Part shown: piece by piece, positions 27,501 to 39,500 of the stretch
Position numbering within the stretch: position 1 is the stretch's first letter
Layout: every line of letters begins with the position of its first letter
NCBI RefSeq assembly: GCF_020740795.1
Contig: NC_067286.1
Location: 17,612,350-17,676,349, forward strand
DNA length: 64,000 nt
DNA from: Apus apus
Taxonomy: Eukaryota; Chordata; Aves; Apodiformes; Apodidae
Reading direction: 5' to 3'
The notes under the pieces: generated by a model
Told to the model about the DNA's origin: nothing
The model's input: the letters and a program-made list of their open reading frames with translations, nothing else
Database searches by the model: none
Translations under genes and position numbers: made by a program

Positions 27501-30500
27501 TTTAACATCTTTATTAACAATCTTGATGAGGAGACAGAATGCACTGTCGGTAAATTTGTAGATGACACCAGGTTGGGAGGGAGTGTTGATCTGCCTGAGA
27601 GTAGGGAGGCTTTACAGAGAGACTTGGACAGACGTGATGGGCTGAGGTCAATTGTATGAAGTTCAACAAGGCCAAGTGAGAGGTCCTGCACATGGGCCAC
27701 AACAACCCCATGCAATGCTATAGGCTTGGGAAAGAGTGGCTGGAAAGCTGCCCAGCAGAAAAGGACCTGGGGGTTCTGATTGATAGATGAATATGAGCCA
27801 GCAGTGTGCCCTAGTGGCCAAGAAGGCCAATGGCATACTGACTTGTATTAGAAACAGTGTGGCAAGCAGGAGTAGGGATGTGATCTGTCCCTCTGATCTC
27901 AGCATTGGTGAGTCCAATACTGGGTCCAGTTTTGGGCACCTCACTACAAGAAGGACTTTGAGGTGCTGGAGCATGTCTTAAGAAGGGCAATGAAGCTGTC
28001 CTTGAGAACAAGTCTTATGAGGAGCCACTAAGGAGCTGGGGCTACTTAGTCTGAAGAAAAGGGGAGGGGGAGAGGAGGGGAGACCTCATTGCCCTCTACA
28101 ACTACCTGAAAGGATGTTGTAAAGAGCTAGGTGCTGTTCTCTTCCCACAAGTAACTGGTGATAGAACAAGAGGCAATGGCCTCAAGCTGTGCCAGGGGAG
28201 GTTTAGATAAGACTTTAGGAAAAACGTATTTCCTGAAAGGGTTGTCACCGACATTGGGACATGCTGCCCAGGGAGGTGGTTGAGTCATCATCCCTGGATG
28301 TGTTTAAAAGTTGTCTAGATGTGGCGCTTGGGGATATGGCTCAGTGCTAGACTTGGTAGAGTAGGGTTAATGGTTGGACTTCTAACCTAAGTGATTCAGT
28401 GATTCTGTGATTCTATGATTCTGTTCTACGGCATTTTGCATAGGACTCAATATTAAAGTCCTGACTGCTTCTGATGGTGTGACACTGCCAGATGTGGTTT
28501 CCTGGCCTTTGTTTAGTCCATGTACAATCATTTAGATGTTTCAGGTGAACAGAATAATCTTCAACTTATTTCCTAAATTAATTGAGGGCTTCTGGTATAC
28601 CTCTAATACATCTCATTCAGCCACACCTACAGTCCAGCTGTAGTAATGGTTATTGGTTACCAGCATCAGAGTAGAACACAAAATCTTGTCAGCAGGCAAT
28701 GATGTAGCTGAAGAAATAAATCTTCTTTAAAGTCTCCCACCTTTCTGGGAGGAATAAGCCCAAGACAATCGCTCTCAGGAGTGGAAGCAGGAACTTGGCT
28801 TGTTGCACTGGGAGCAGCTGTTGGTGGACAGGCTTCGGAATCTGGATCACAGATCTTGATGGCCTCAGTATGACCAGTTTTACACTCTCCCCAAATTAAT
28901 TCAATCTGACATGATGCATTGCAAACGGTGTAGGCACAATGACCTGATACATTCACTGGCAGAGAAACATTTTCTCCTGCAAGGCCAAAACCAGGCTGTT
29001 AGTGCCAAACAGTGCATGAAACTGGTAACTCTCAAGGCCTCTGCATCACAGATTGGCCACATTTGCATTTGACTAGTTGGTTCTCCCTATGCCTGATGGT
29101 CATGTTCAGGTGTGACTATCTGTCTGCAGCCCCTTGAATTCAGTGACTGAACCAGAGCTCAATTCATCCAAATGGCAAAGACCAAGGGAGAGCCACAAAC
29201 AGCCAATCTGAAATTCAGCTCTTAGAGGGAATTGAAAATTAGTACAAGAGGAGAGACTACTGAATACATCAGTGCATCTTGTCTTCTACAAAGACCTGAA
29301 GATATGTAGTTTAGAAGCTACTATGAGATAAAGAGTCGTCTTCCCTCCTCTGTTTTTGAATATGACTGCAGATCACAAGTCCATGTTCAGCACTTTGGGA
29401 TTCAGGGTTTGTGCTGGAGTCCACTGAATTTGGCATCTGGTATAAGCTGCCTTACATCAGGGTTATCCAAACCAGGACAAAGTTATTGGGTACTGGAGAG
29501 GTGTAGTTCTGAAAGTCTTAGTTACAGTTCAAACATGTAATAACTTGTGGTAATGTGTAGCTGCAGAAGGCTCAATGAGCACTTGCTGGAGCACTTGCTG
29601 AAGCACTTTTATCTAACAGTACATCTTCCTACAACAACAGAGTAGGAAAAAAAATTATTTGGTTTCTCACCCATTTGTATCAGTCGTCCATTGTTACTGC
29701 AGAAGCAGGGAGTGGCTACCACGGGCAGTGGAGTTTCAGATGTTACAGGGTGCATTTGTGGTTCTGCAGGAAATTAAATCAATTAATATTCAAATCCATT
29801 GTTACTATAATTTTAAGCCCTATGGCATCTACTACATTCTCTACAATCAGAAAAGAGGAAAAATGATAATTTTTATACCCCTACCACATTCTGTGCAGGT
29901 ACACACTAAACCCATCCTGTCTGCATTTGCACCATCTCTATTACACTGTATACTACTAGAAATATACACACAAATTACTCCTTGTAGTTAGTTTTTTTTC
30001 TATACAGAATGTAATAAACTGCCCTCCTACTGCTGTTTATTCATTACAATTTGAGGTTTCTTTGAACTTTCTAATCCTGCAGGACTTCACTTGACTTTGG
30101 AGAGGTGATTTTCAGTGGCACTCCGTTTTGTCTTTTAATGCCTTGTTCCATAATATCTGTTGGTTTAACTAGAGACAGATAATTTTGATATTTTACTGTG
30201 ACAGCTACACTCTGCTTTCAATAGTCCTTCCTCTCCTGACTGTCACTCCACTACACTTCTTATTTCACTTGCTAAGACACTTAGTAAATACCAAACATAC
30301 AGACTTATGATAAAGTCCTTAGCTCTTCCACTCACTTGAGCAAAGAAGCTAACTTTTAACTTTCCTTGTCCCCTTTGTATAAATTGCTACCAGGATAATA
30401 ATTTTTTTTTTTTTTTTTGGCCACTTATTTTTCTCTGCTCTAATAATGTGCCACCTTTTCTTTATTTCCACCTTCTTCTTCTTTCTTTTTACTTAATATC

Positions 30501-33500
30501 TTTTGTTCATTCACATCCCCTTCACATTGGAACTTCTCTTTGGGGAAGAGAGTAAACTGCCTGGCAGCTTTATTGCTTGCTCCAGTGACTCATTTGAGAC
30601 TGACTTATTGCAGAAAACAACACACTAAGAACCATAGTGTGATATAGGTGATGAGGAGAAACAAGGCTTAGAAGTATGAAATGCTGAGACTAACACCACT
30701 AGAGTGTTAACTGTGGTATGCCCAAAGTTATTGTAAAAGCTGTACTGAAATAATGGCTGAATTTTTTGTCTCTTTACCTCACTGATAGTAAGAATCCATA
30801 AAAATTATACTTTGGGTCCCCATTGTGAAACCCAAAAGCTCTGACCCTTCATTCCTAAATCTTCCACTGCCTTAAATTCTGTTCTTATCTTAGACATGCA
30901 GTAGGAGCCTTTTTCCAAGATGGAGGAATCTTATTACCAATACGGACTTGCACAAAATCACCACCAGACCTCTTATAAATCTAGTACCTTGTGCTGGTGT
31001 ACCTTGTGCTGTGCAAGGGAAGTGTGTTTTAATGATCTCTCCATTAGGGCCGCAGACTGCATCACTACACTCAGTCCCATAGACTTGTCTGTATACAGTT
31101 TCATTTAAGGTATAGGTCTTCCCATTGTAGCAGCAAAGGCAACCTGAGACACAAAAAGAACAAATGCTTTGTTAACAGGGGACACATGTAAATAAGAAAT
31201 GAAAATGAAAAGGAAACCAAACTCTGGATTTACCCTTCTGTAGCTCATATAATCAAATGTGAATTACCTGGCTGAAAAACTTTCTCAGTTCCTACTTGAG
31301 AAGCTGCACTGGGCATCTCCCTCATTATTTAAAGTGGGTTGCATTTTTTATGTTGCAGGTGTTTCTTGGAGTCAGCTTGCATAGAGAAATTACTGGTTGG
31401 TGAAAGCATCAGAACTGACACTGTACTCACCCAACAAGGAGCAAAAGTGCATTCCCTCTTTGCAAGGGAAGATGACTGGGATTACTGCCTTGCTGAGTGA
31501 TAAAAAACTGGCTCAGAAGGTGTTGCACAGCCATTTCCACCCATCAATGAGGAACATGCAGAGCTAAACAATTTCATTTGAATACATGAGAAGCTCTCCA
31601 GGTTTCGGAGAATGTACATTAAGGAATCCAAAGGAATATATCTATTACTGTAGCAAAACCAGCAAAAGTGAAGAAGTGCAGTCTAGTGGGTCACCCTGCA
31701 TTTTTTAATGTGTTTTCTCCCAGATATGGGAATGAACAAATACTGTACCTTAAGTAAGTGTGTCCTTTAGGCACACAAATATGTCTCTCATAAGCTAGCT
31801 GTCTAGACTTACTATGAAAGTAGACAGGAAAGAGCACCTCTTCAAGATGTGTTTGTTCTAAAAGTGCTCATCAAAACAGGTACATGGAATATCCTGTTTC
31901 AGGCTACTTTCTGTCTGTCCTCACTGACTACCAAGGAAGTGTAAAACTGGAGAAGAAGTATTTACCTGGATGAGATTAATTCACTCCTTCCTCCCTATGA
32001 TTATCCTTTAGATAGTTCTTCAGATCAAAGGCTCTGTTTTGATTATTGAAGTATATCTGTACTACTGTGCATCCACCTATTGAACTAGCTAGCTGAAGTT
32101 ACACCTGCAGTAACATATGTTGTTGAGTTATTTTGGTCCTATCATCATTCAAGGAATGATGAGAGTGGTGAAAAGTTACCTTTGGAGTCTTCAGTACATA
32201 GTTTCTCTTCAGGATTACTTCAGATAAAGAAAAAAGAAGACTTGTTTTAGAGACTTGAATCACTATGTGGAATAACAATGTTTGCAACAGCATCTGCTTT
32301 TACACAAAAGCCTAAATTGGAGGATTTTATTATAGTTGCCATTGCCTATGCACATAAACCAAACTTTGCCTAGCTTGTCCTTTCCAGTCTTATTCTACTT
32401 CTCTCACTATCAACTGACCTACCATGAAGTGCAGTTGGGGAGAGACACACACTCCCCACTCTCCTCATCAAAATATGGCTTGTCAGGACTACACTCCGGG
32501 TAACAGCCTGGAAAGTTAAAGTGAATACAGCATTCTTAGTCTGCTTTACACAGATCCAGGGAAAACACATAAATGCCTCTATTAGATGTAGATCTGACCC
32601 CAAAATGAATGTGATCCCAGTATGAATGTTCTTTATATTACCAATAATTTTCCAAGTCCTCTCTTTCCCTCTGTCCCAAATTTTTAATTAAATCTGTTTC
32701 TCAACAGATTCTTTGCAAATGTAGACTGAATGACCTTTCAAAGGCAACAGGCAAATTATGCTGTGAATGGCACCACTGCAAGGTGAATCAGCCCAGGCAA
32801 GGCACAGTCAATGAGTTGCTGGGGCAAATGGGATAGCCTTTCAGCAACCTTGGTGCTTAAAACATTTAAAACCAGACTAATAGTTTAAAATCCCATAAAC
32901 TGCATCAAAGTCAAGCAAGAATTACCTTCTAAACTGTACAGCAAGTTCCCACATTTCCCTTCTGGGTTCCTGCAGGTCTTTAAACAAGGGATTCCACATG
33001 GTTTATAGAACCACTCATGTTTGTCAGGTGGATTGTAATAATCACAGAACACAGCTGGAATAGAATAAAAAACCCTCCAAGTCTCATACACCAGTTAGGG
33101 GTCATTTTCTCAGTCTTGTAAACAAGAAATTGTTAAGTTATGCATGCCCAAAAAATGCCAGAATTCTGCTTTTCTTTATCTTCCATGTGCCCGAGCACAT
33201 TGAGCACTGCTTTTCTGCATTTTCTGTGCAATACTTACGGCAAACGGCAGGTGTTCTCCAGTCAATACAGACACCAGCTCTGCTACAGCTTCTTGAATAG
33301 GCAGCAACTGAAGTACAAAAGCACTCACAGTCTCCCACACTGTCACAGCCACAGAAGTCAGAAACACAAGATTCATAATATGGTATTGGGTTCACCTATC
33401 AAAATACCAACAGATATGTTACTGTATATATTTGTATGCATTTTCTTTTATCATTAGTATTTAATTAAAGCTGTCTAGTTTAGTTTTCAATCTGGAAAGT

Positions 33501-36500
33501 CTCTCTCTCCTTATTCTCTCTCTCTTCCCTACCTGGGTGGGAGGGGGAGGAGACCGAGAGCATTGTTGTCACTGGTTTAATTGCCAATTCTGAGTCAAAC
33601 TGTGACAATAATTTATCGGTGCCCAAATGTGAAGTTGTATCTTAGGCCCAGGCTATAAATTCTCACTAATTGGTGAATGTTTAAAATTCCACCTTTGATG
33701 GGAGGAATCCCTCAGATAGCAATGGGCAATGCTTCTGCTGAATATATTGATGGGTTGAAAACTGAACAGACACTTTCTGCAATGTTTCTGCTGGATCTTT
33801 TTCCCAACATGCATGTATGTGTGGTATACAGCCAGGATAATACTGCTCTGTGTAGCTGCTCTTGTTTTTATTTTATGGTTTATCAACATGACTATCACCA
33901 TAATCAACCATGCAATTACCTGTCTAGTGATCACAGGGGTTTTGATACTCATCTGTATGGTGGCACTGTATGTGTACAGTACAAATCCTCATGTGAACAG
34001 AAAGGTCTATGTTGGTAATAGCAGTAGCAGGTTTGGTTTTACCTCTCCATTTTCTCTCAGGCTGAATCTCCCAGCTCTTGATCTAAATAGCCTTGTTTTG
34101 GTAGGGAAGCTTCTGCTTAATCTTTCTAATGTATTGTGGATGGGTAGAGCAAGATGTTGTTCCACTCACTGCCACGCCCCCACAGGCAAGGCTGCTGCCA
34201 CCTCTATTGCTGCTGCTAAGACCAGGGCCACTCCCACTCAATCCAAATGAGCAGAAGTTAAAGTTAATCCTGTAACCAAGAGCAAACCAAAGAAACAGCC
34301 ATTCAAAACCACAAGAACACATTTAACAGTAGAGGACTCCTTTTTAGAAGCAATGTTACAAGATGTAACTGAAGAAGGAGACGCTTTTAAAACAAATAAA
34401 GAAGCATGCCCTTCTTAAGCAGATGGAGGAGCAGGCCCTTCCCAAGCAGATAGAAAAGCAGGCCACTCTCAAGCAGATGATGACATTGATCTTGTCCAAC
34501 CTTTCTCTCTAAAGGAACTGCTCCTCACGACAAAGGACTTCACCCGCAATGAAGGTGAACCACTTCTTTGTTGGTTGCTCCCTTGCTTTGATAGTGAGGC
34601 TGAAACCTATCATGTGAACAAAAAAGAAGCCCAGGCAGTTGGGATCCCTGGCCAGCAATGCTGGTATTGATAGAGCACTTAGTAGTAAGACAGGAACTAC
34701 CACTCTGTGCGACCAACTTCTTTCAGCTGTCAGAGAGAGCTACCCCCACAAGGGTGACATTGAATGGTACAGAAGCAGAACATCCACTCTTGGGAGAGCC
34801 ATCACAAACTTGAGAGAAATAGCTGTGCAAGAGGTGATCTATGATAACAATGGGATTACAAACCTGATGATGTCCTGTGTGACATGCCAATGTTCTGGAG
34901 GTTTGCACAGGCTGTACCAGCAGCACATGCCCATATATTCTCCTTCATGGGATGCATTGATGACTATAAGAGACCAACTGTGTGTGAATTGGCTTTAAGA
35001 GCATGACAGTATGGAGACATGTTGTCTTGTTCCCATCAGTTCCACACTTCAGCCATTTACCTTGTCTAGTGGTAGGGTTTTCTGCTCATGGCAGGGAGGT
35101 TGGAACTTGATGATCTTTAAGGTCACTTCCAACCTTAATGATTCTATGATTCTAAAAAATAGCTGACAGAAGGAATAAGATGCCAAACAGATGGGAAGGT
35201 AAACCCCAGTATCTCCCTAGAGACAATTGGTCTCATGTTGCAGCCATTAAGAGGAGACATCCTGATACGAGACATCAGCGGGAGATGTCTCCTGCTACTG
35301 CCACTATCCAGATATGTGTACAAGAGCTGCTAAATAGAACAAATGCAGGAGATGGTCCTTCCAGGAAGAATGCTTCTCCAGTCTCTAGCAACTGGTCCTT
35401 CAACCAGGAGAGTGCATCAAGCTCAGATGGTCAGTATTAGAGGTGTCATGCCTCCAGCCAGGAGGAGCAGAGGGACAATCAAGTTTATTGGACTGTATGG
35501 ATTTGGTGATCTGGTGCATTAGAACCACAAAAGTATAAAGCCTTGGTGGACACTAACCCATTTACTATCATTTACCAGCAGTCCTGGCTGACTGGAGAGG
35601 TACCAGCAGACTGGAAATCAGCCAGTTACCCCCATATACACGAAGGGATGGAAGGATGATCCAGGAAATTACAGGCCTGTTAGTCTGACTTCAGTACCAG
35701 GGAAGCTGATGGAGCAGATCATCCTGAGTACCATTATACAGTGCATGCAGAACAACCAGGTGATCAGGCCCAATCAGCATGGGCTCACGAAGGGCAGGTC
35801 CTGTCTGACTAACCTGATCTCCTTCTGTGGCAGGTCCTGTTTGACTAACCTCATCTCCCTCTGCTGGACAGGGTGGAGAGAAGGGCAACTAGGCTGATTA
35901 GGGGTCTTGAGAACCAACCTTATGTGGAGATGCTGGGGGAGCTGGGGCTGTTCAGCCTGGAGAAAAGGAAGCTGAGGGGAGACCTCACTGCTCTCCATAA
36001 CTACCTGAAAGGAGGTTGTGGTGAGGCAGGTGTTGGCCTCTTCTCCCTGGTGACCAGCAATAGGACAAGAAGAAATGGGGTCAAGTTGCACCAGGGGAGG
36101 TTCAGGCTGGATATCAGGAAAAATTTCTTCACAGAAAGAGTGGTGAGGCATTAAAACAGGCTGCCCAGGGATGTGGTGGAGGCATCATCCCTGGAGATGT
36201 TCAAAAAAGAGGAAGACATGGTGTTTCATAAGCTGGTTTAATGGTTAGGAGTTGTAGGGGGGATGGTTGGACTTGATGATCTTGAAGGTCTTTTCTAACC
36301 TTGACAATTCTATGATTCTCGTGCACTCGTGCACAGTGCACCCTAATGCCATTGAATCATAAAGGGACAGAATCCATCACTATTTCTGAAGTGACAGGAG
36401 GATCTCAAGAACTGACTGTTGTGGAGGCCAGTGTGAGCCTCAGTGGTAAAAAGTGGCAAATGCACCTTATAGTGACTGGCCCAGATGCCCCATACATCCT

Positions 36501-39500
36501 TGTCATAGGCTATCTCAAAAAAGGATATTTCCGTGACCCGAAAGGGTACCGGTGGGCCTTTGGTATAGCAGCTGTAGAGACTGAGGACACTGAACAGCTG
36601 CATACTTTGCCTGACCTTTCAGATTACTTTCTCTAGTGGGGTTGCTGAAGGTCGAAGACCAACAAGGTGCCAATTGCCACTTCCATGGTGCATAGACAGA
36701 AATATCGCACCAACAGAGACTCTGTGATCCCCATTCATAAGCTGATCTGGCAATTGGGAAGCCAGGAAGTGATCAGCAGGACTCAGTCACCCTTCAGCTG
36801 CCCTTTTGGCCAGTGCGAAAGCCTGATGGCGAGTGGAGGCCGACAATGGACTATCATGGCCTGAATGAGGTGACACCACCACTCAGTGCTGCTGTGCCGG
36901 ACATGCTAGAACTTCAGTACGAGCTGGAGTCGAAAGCAGCCAGGTGGTGTTGCCACTATTGACATTGCTCATGCCTTTTTCTCTATTCCTCTAGTACCAG
37001 AGTGCAAGTCACAGTTTGTTTTCACCTGGAGGAGAGTCCAATACATCTGGAATAAACTGCCCCAGGGGTGGAAGCACAGCTCAACCATTTGCCATGGACT
37101 GATCCATGCTGCACTGGAGAAGGGTGGAGCTCCAGAACACCTACACTACGTTGATGACATCATTGTGTTGGGTGACATGCCAGAAGAAGTCTTCAAGAAA
37201 GGTAAAAAGATCATCCATATTCTTCTGGAGCTGGTTTTGCTGTGAAAAGAAGGTCAAGGGACCTACACAAGAGATTCAGTTCCTGGGAATTAGATGGAAA
37301 GATGGACGTCTCCAGATTCCAATGGACGTGATTAAAAAAAAATAACAGCTATGTCCCCACCAACTAATAGAAAGGACACTCAAACATTTTTAGGAACTGT
37401 TGGTTTATGGAGAATGCATATTCCTGATAAAAGTCAAATTGTGAAACCTCTCTATGAGGTCACCCGAAAGAAGAGTGACGTTAAATGGGGTCCTGACCAA
37501 CAGAAAGTTCTTGAACACATTAAAAAGGAGATTGTGCAGGCAATGGCCCTTGGACCAGTTCGAACAGGGCCAGACATCAAAAATGTGCTCTACACCACAG
37601 CCAGGTACAATGGTTCTACCTGGAGCCTCTGGCAGAAAGCACCAAGGTCACCCCCTGGGATTCTGGAGCCAGAGCTACAGAGGTTCTGAGGCCAACTATA
37701 TGTTAACTTAAAAGGAGATACTTGCAGCATATGAAGGAATTAGACCCACTTGGGAAGTGATCGGCACTGAAGCACAGCTCCTCCTGGCGCCCAGATTACC
37801 AGTACTGAGATTCATGTTCCAGAGTAACCTTTCTCCTATCCATCATGGCACCAATGCTACTTGGAGTAAGTAGACTGCTTTAATTACCCAGAGAGCTCGA
37901 ATAGGAAGCCCTACTCATCCAGGAATCATAGAAGTGATTACAGACTGGCCAGAAGGACTTTGGAATACCACCAAAAGAAGTGGTGAGACAGGCTTAAAAA
38001 GGAGACTGAGAAATTATTTGCTTTGTTCACTGATGCTTCAAAATAAAAGGGTGAGCTCTTTCTGGCTCGATGACTCTTCAGGTCATCAGGACAGGGATGC
38101 AACATACAAATGGGCTCATGACCAAGGGATGGACTTAACCATGGACACTATTGCACAGGTGATCCATGACTGTGAGACATGTGCTGCAATTAAGCAGGCA
38201 AAACGGTTGAAACCTTTGTGGTATGAGTGGAGGTGGTCAAAGCACAGGTATGGGGAGGTCTGGCAAATTGATTATATCACACTGCCTCAGACCTGCCAGG
38301 GTAAGCACTATGCTTACAATGGTGGAAACAAGCACAGGATGGCTGGAAACATATCCTGTGCCTCATGCCACAGACCAGAACACCATCCTGGGCCTTGAGA
38401 AGCAAATCTTGTGGAGACATGGTACTCCAGAGAGAATTGAGTCAGACAATGGGACTCATTTCAAAAACCATCTTGTGACAGACTGGGCTAAAGAGCATGG
38501 TATTGAGTGGATCTACCATATCGCATGCTATGCACAAGCCTCAGGGAAAGTTGAGAGGTACAACGCTCTGTTAAAAGCTACACCGAAGGCAATGGGTGGT
38601 GGAACTTTCAAAAACTGGGACAAATATTTAGCTCAGGCCACCAGGTTAGTTAACACTAGGAGATCCATCAGTTGGGCTGGTCCTGCTCAGTAAGACCTTC
38701 TACATATAGTAGATAGGGATAAAGTCCCTGTGGTCAGTGAAAGGAATCTCCTGGGGAGAAGTGTCGGGGTTTTTTCTGCTTCAGGTAAAGGCAAACCTGT
38801 CCAGGGAGATGCTTTTGCTCAAGGACCAGGGCATGCTTGGTGTGTGAAGATGGAGGATGGTGGAGTACAATATAGTCTGGAATAAGGGTTGGAATGTCCT
38901 GGTTTGAGCCAGGATGAAGCCCATTTTCTTTTTACTGATCTTTTTTTCTTCAGTGAGCTCTCTTTTAACTACCAGCAAGTTTTCCAGCTAATGAACGGAT
39001 AATGCTGGAAAGTTTATGTTACTACTGAGACACCAAGATTAGTTTGCTCTACTTGTCGAGTCTGCAGCCTCAGATGCTACAGGAGCAGAACAGTCGTATC
39101 TGCATCCGTCCTGTAGGGAGGAGTGTACTAGATAGACAGCAACATTAACCAAAGTATTCAATTCCGTATATCTATGTAAGAGTCAGTATAGGGTCAAGGA
39201 TGACAAAAGAAAAGCCCCTTCTTGTTTCTTCTTCCCTTCTCTTTCATCCATGGCCAGTGTCCAGGGACGACTCCATCTATCCATCACCACTGATCCCCAG
39301 GCTCATGCATTCCTGACCCTCACAACTCTCCCCTCAGCTCCTGTCTGCTCTGACACTCCAAGACATTTTGGAACTGCTCCCAGCTCAGGAGATGCTGTGG
39401 GAGTTGCTGGGGTGGGGGGAGGCAACAGGGTTTTGCACATTCCTGAACATACTATTATATAATTGTACATATTTTCTTTTATCATTAGTATGTAAATAAA

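Noticed and set aside
31380..31500. Candidate missing exon between e22 and e24 with a GTGAGTAC donor
   Set aside because: The encoded peptide has no mucin cysteine pattern and the phase does not fit; the 38-nt microexon further right fits both.
33677..34250. Open frame with a hydrophobic membrane-like stretch as a host gene
   Set aside because: It lies directly behind the LTR remnant and primer-binding-like site, so it is more simply part of the decayed retroviral leader/gag region.
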